A DNA stretch of 64,000 bases from Oceanospirillales bacterium (GTDB lineage Bacteria; Pseudomonadota; Gammaproteobacteria; Pseudomonadales; Balneatricaceae): assembly GCA_018223185.1 (NCBI GenBank), contig JAAEYW010000004.1, positions 1 to 64,000 on the forward strand, read 5' to 3'. The notes under the pieces were generated by a model, which ran no database searches, was not told the origin of the DNA, and was given only the letters and a program-made list of their open reading frames with translations. The translations under genes were made by a program, and so were the position numbers. Shown here one piece after another: positions 62,671 through 64,000 of this stretch (the first letter of the stretch is position 1; the number at the start of each line of letters is the position of its first letter).

Positions 62671-63309
62671 ATGATGACTGATTCTGATTATTTTGATTCT
62701 GAAATCGCTGATAGTCGACGAAATACCCCCGAGCTGGTACTTGCGTCTGCCTCTCCCCGGCGTTTAGAGCTATTGCAGCAGATCGGAGTGATCTGCAGTG
62801 TCAGGCCGGTTGATATTCCGGAAATTGCGCAACCGGGGGAATCACCACTGGCGTTTGTTGAACGACTTGCCAGAGATAAGGCCTGTGCTGGATTGGCTGT
62901 CGCTGCCGGGGATGCCGTGGTGCTGGGCGCGGACACCGTTGTGGTCAGTGACGGGAAAATTCTGGGTAAACCTGCTAACCGGGAAGAGGGGCTGGCCATG
63001 TTGCAGCAGCTTTCCGGTTCGAAACACCGGGTGATGACAGCAGTAACGCTAACAAGCCGGGAACAAATTCTCACTCAGGTAGTCACTACAGAAGTACAGT
63101 TTCAAACATTGAGTCAGGCTCAGTGTGAGCGCTACTGGGATACCGGCGAACCCTGTGACAAGGCCGGGGCTTACGGTATTCAGGGGTTAGGCGCGGTTTT
63201 TGTTGCTAGTATTAATGGCAGTTACTCTGCCGTAGTCGGACTGCCGCTGGCAGAGACCGCGGCGATGCTGGAGAGGTTTGGTATCCCTGTGTGGCAGGTT
63301 AAGTGCTGA
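62671..63309 (+). CDS. maf: Maf family nucleoside triphosphate pyrophosphatase
   Basis: LVLASASPRRLELLQQIG, VLGADTVVV, DKAGAYGIQGLGAVFV. Confidence 0.95.
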   Translation: MMTDSDYFDSEIADSRRNTPELVLASASPRRLELLQQIGVICSVRPVDIPEIAQPGESPLAFVERLARDKACAGLAVAAGDAVVLGADTVVVSDGKILGKPANREEGLAMLQQLSGSKHRVMTAVTLTSREQILTQVVTTEVQFQTLSQAQCERYWDTGEPCDKAGAYGIQGLGAVFVASINGSYSAVVGLPLAETAAMLERFGIPVWQVKC

Positions 63310-63504
63310 CTGCCCCGTGAGTGGGTGCTGATGTAATGAACATTGCCAGCTGTTATTTTTGATACGGGACCGTGCTTTTTCTGTGCTGGTTTCTGATTTG
63401 TTTTATTTAACGAGAGTTTACAACGATTACGGTACTTGCCGGTTTAAGGTACAGTACCAGAGATGACTGACGGGACCTGATTGTGGGTCTCCTAGGGAAG
63501 GATT

Positions 63505-64000
63505 ATGAGCGAAGAGATTCTGATTAACTTTACCCCCATTGAGACCCGTGTTGCTGTTATTGAAAATGGTATGCCGCAGGAGATCTATGTTGAAAGGGCT
63601 GAGCGCCGGGGTATAGTCGGTAATATTTATAAAGGTAAGGTTGTTCGTGTATTGCCGGGCATGCAGGCTGCATTTGTTGATATCGGTCTGGAGCGGGCGG
63701 CGTTCATTCACGTGGATGAGTTGCAGCATCCGGAGGATGAGAGCAACGGCGCCAATGGCAAAAGCAGCCTGACCATCAATCGCTTGTTGCGTGAAGGGCA
63801 GTCACTGATCGTTCAGGTTACCAAGGACCCTCTCGGAACCAAAGGCGCACGTCTGACCACCAATCTTTCTATTCCCTCACGATATCTGGTTTATATGCCG
63901 GGTAATGAACATATCGGTATCTCCCAGCGTATCGAAGACAGTGACGAACGTGAGCGACTGCGAACAGCGGTAGAAGAAGTGGTAGCCGGAATGGGCGACC
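63505..64000 (+). CDS. rng: Ribonuclease G (3' end outside the window)
   Basis: MSEEILINFTPIETRVAVIENGMPQEIYVERAERRGIVGNIYKGKVVRVLPGMQAAFVDIGLERAAFIH; not in the ORF track because no stop lies within the window. Confidence 0.95.
   Translation, partial: MSEEILINFTPIETRVAVIENGMPQEIYVERAERRGIVGNIYKGKVVRVLPGMQAAFVDIGLERAAFIHVDELQHPEDESNGANGKSSLTINRLLREGQSLIVQVTKDPLGTKGARLTTNLSIPSRYLVYMPGNEHIGISQRIEDSDERERLRTAVEEVVAGMGD

Overview
This window looks like chromosomal DNA from a marine gammaproteobacterium. Gene content and order resemble Oceanospirillales; this is inferred from content, not from a search. It has no CRISPR array, prophage or intact transposon. Most of it is conserved housekeeping sequence: sdhE-ygfX, nadB divergent from rpoE-rseA(-rseB)-rseC-mucD, lepA-lepB-DUF4845-rnc-era-recO-pdxJ-acpS, cysM, bioA, bioBFHCD, GSIII-type glnN, a leucine dehydrogenase/indolepyruvate:ferredoxin oxidoreductase module, an orphan hpaD, a small catabolic neighbourhood (DUF3237, TRAP DctP, PanE-like, class II aldolase, LysR), a TetR/flavin oxidoreductase pair, gatCAB, mreBCD-maf-rng. 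The most interesting items are: (1) a RiPP-type cluster at 17.07-19.73 kb with a Cys-repeat precursor (EGKCGEAKCG motifs), a DUF692/MNIO enzyme, a DUF2063 partner and DoxX, matching the HvfA/bufferin copper-binding type; (2) an apparent RseA-RseB(C-terminal domain) fusion in place of separate rseA and rseB; (3) an mreC gene whose best start is a non-canonical AUC behind a perfect AGGAGG; (4) an initiator tRNA followed by ~140-bp decayed tRNA/terminator duplications running into a truncated hipBA module; (5) a frameshifted response-regulator relic; (6) a near-consensus sigma-54 promoter at glnN; (7) several repeated or palindromic operator-like arrays. All homology calls come from reading the sequence and recalled family knowledge; no database search was run.
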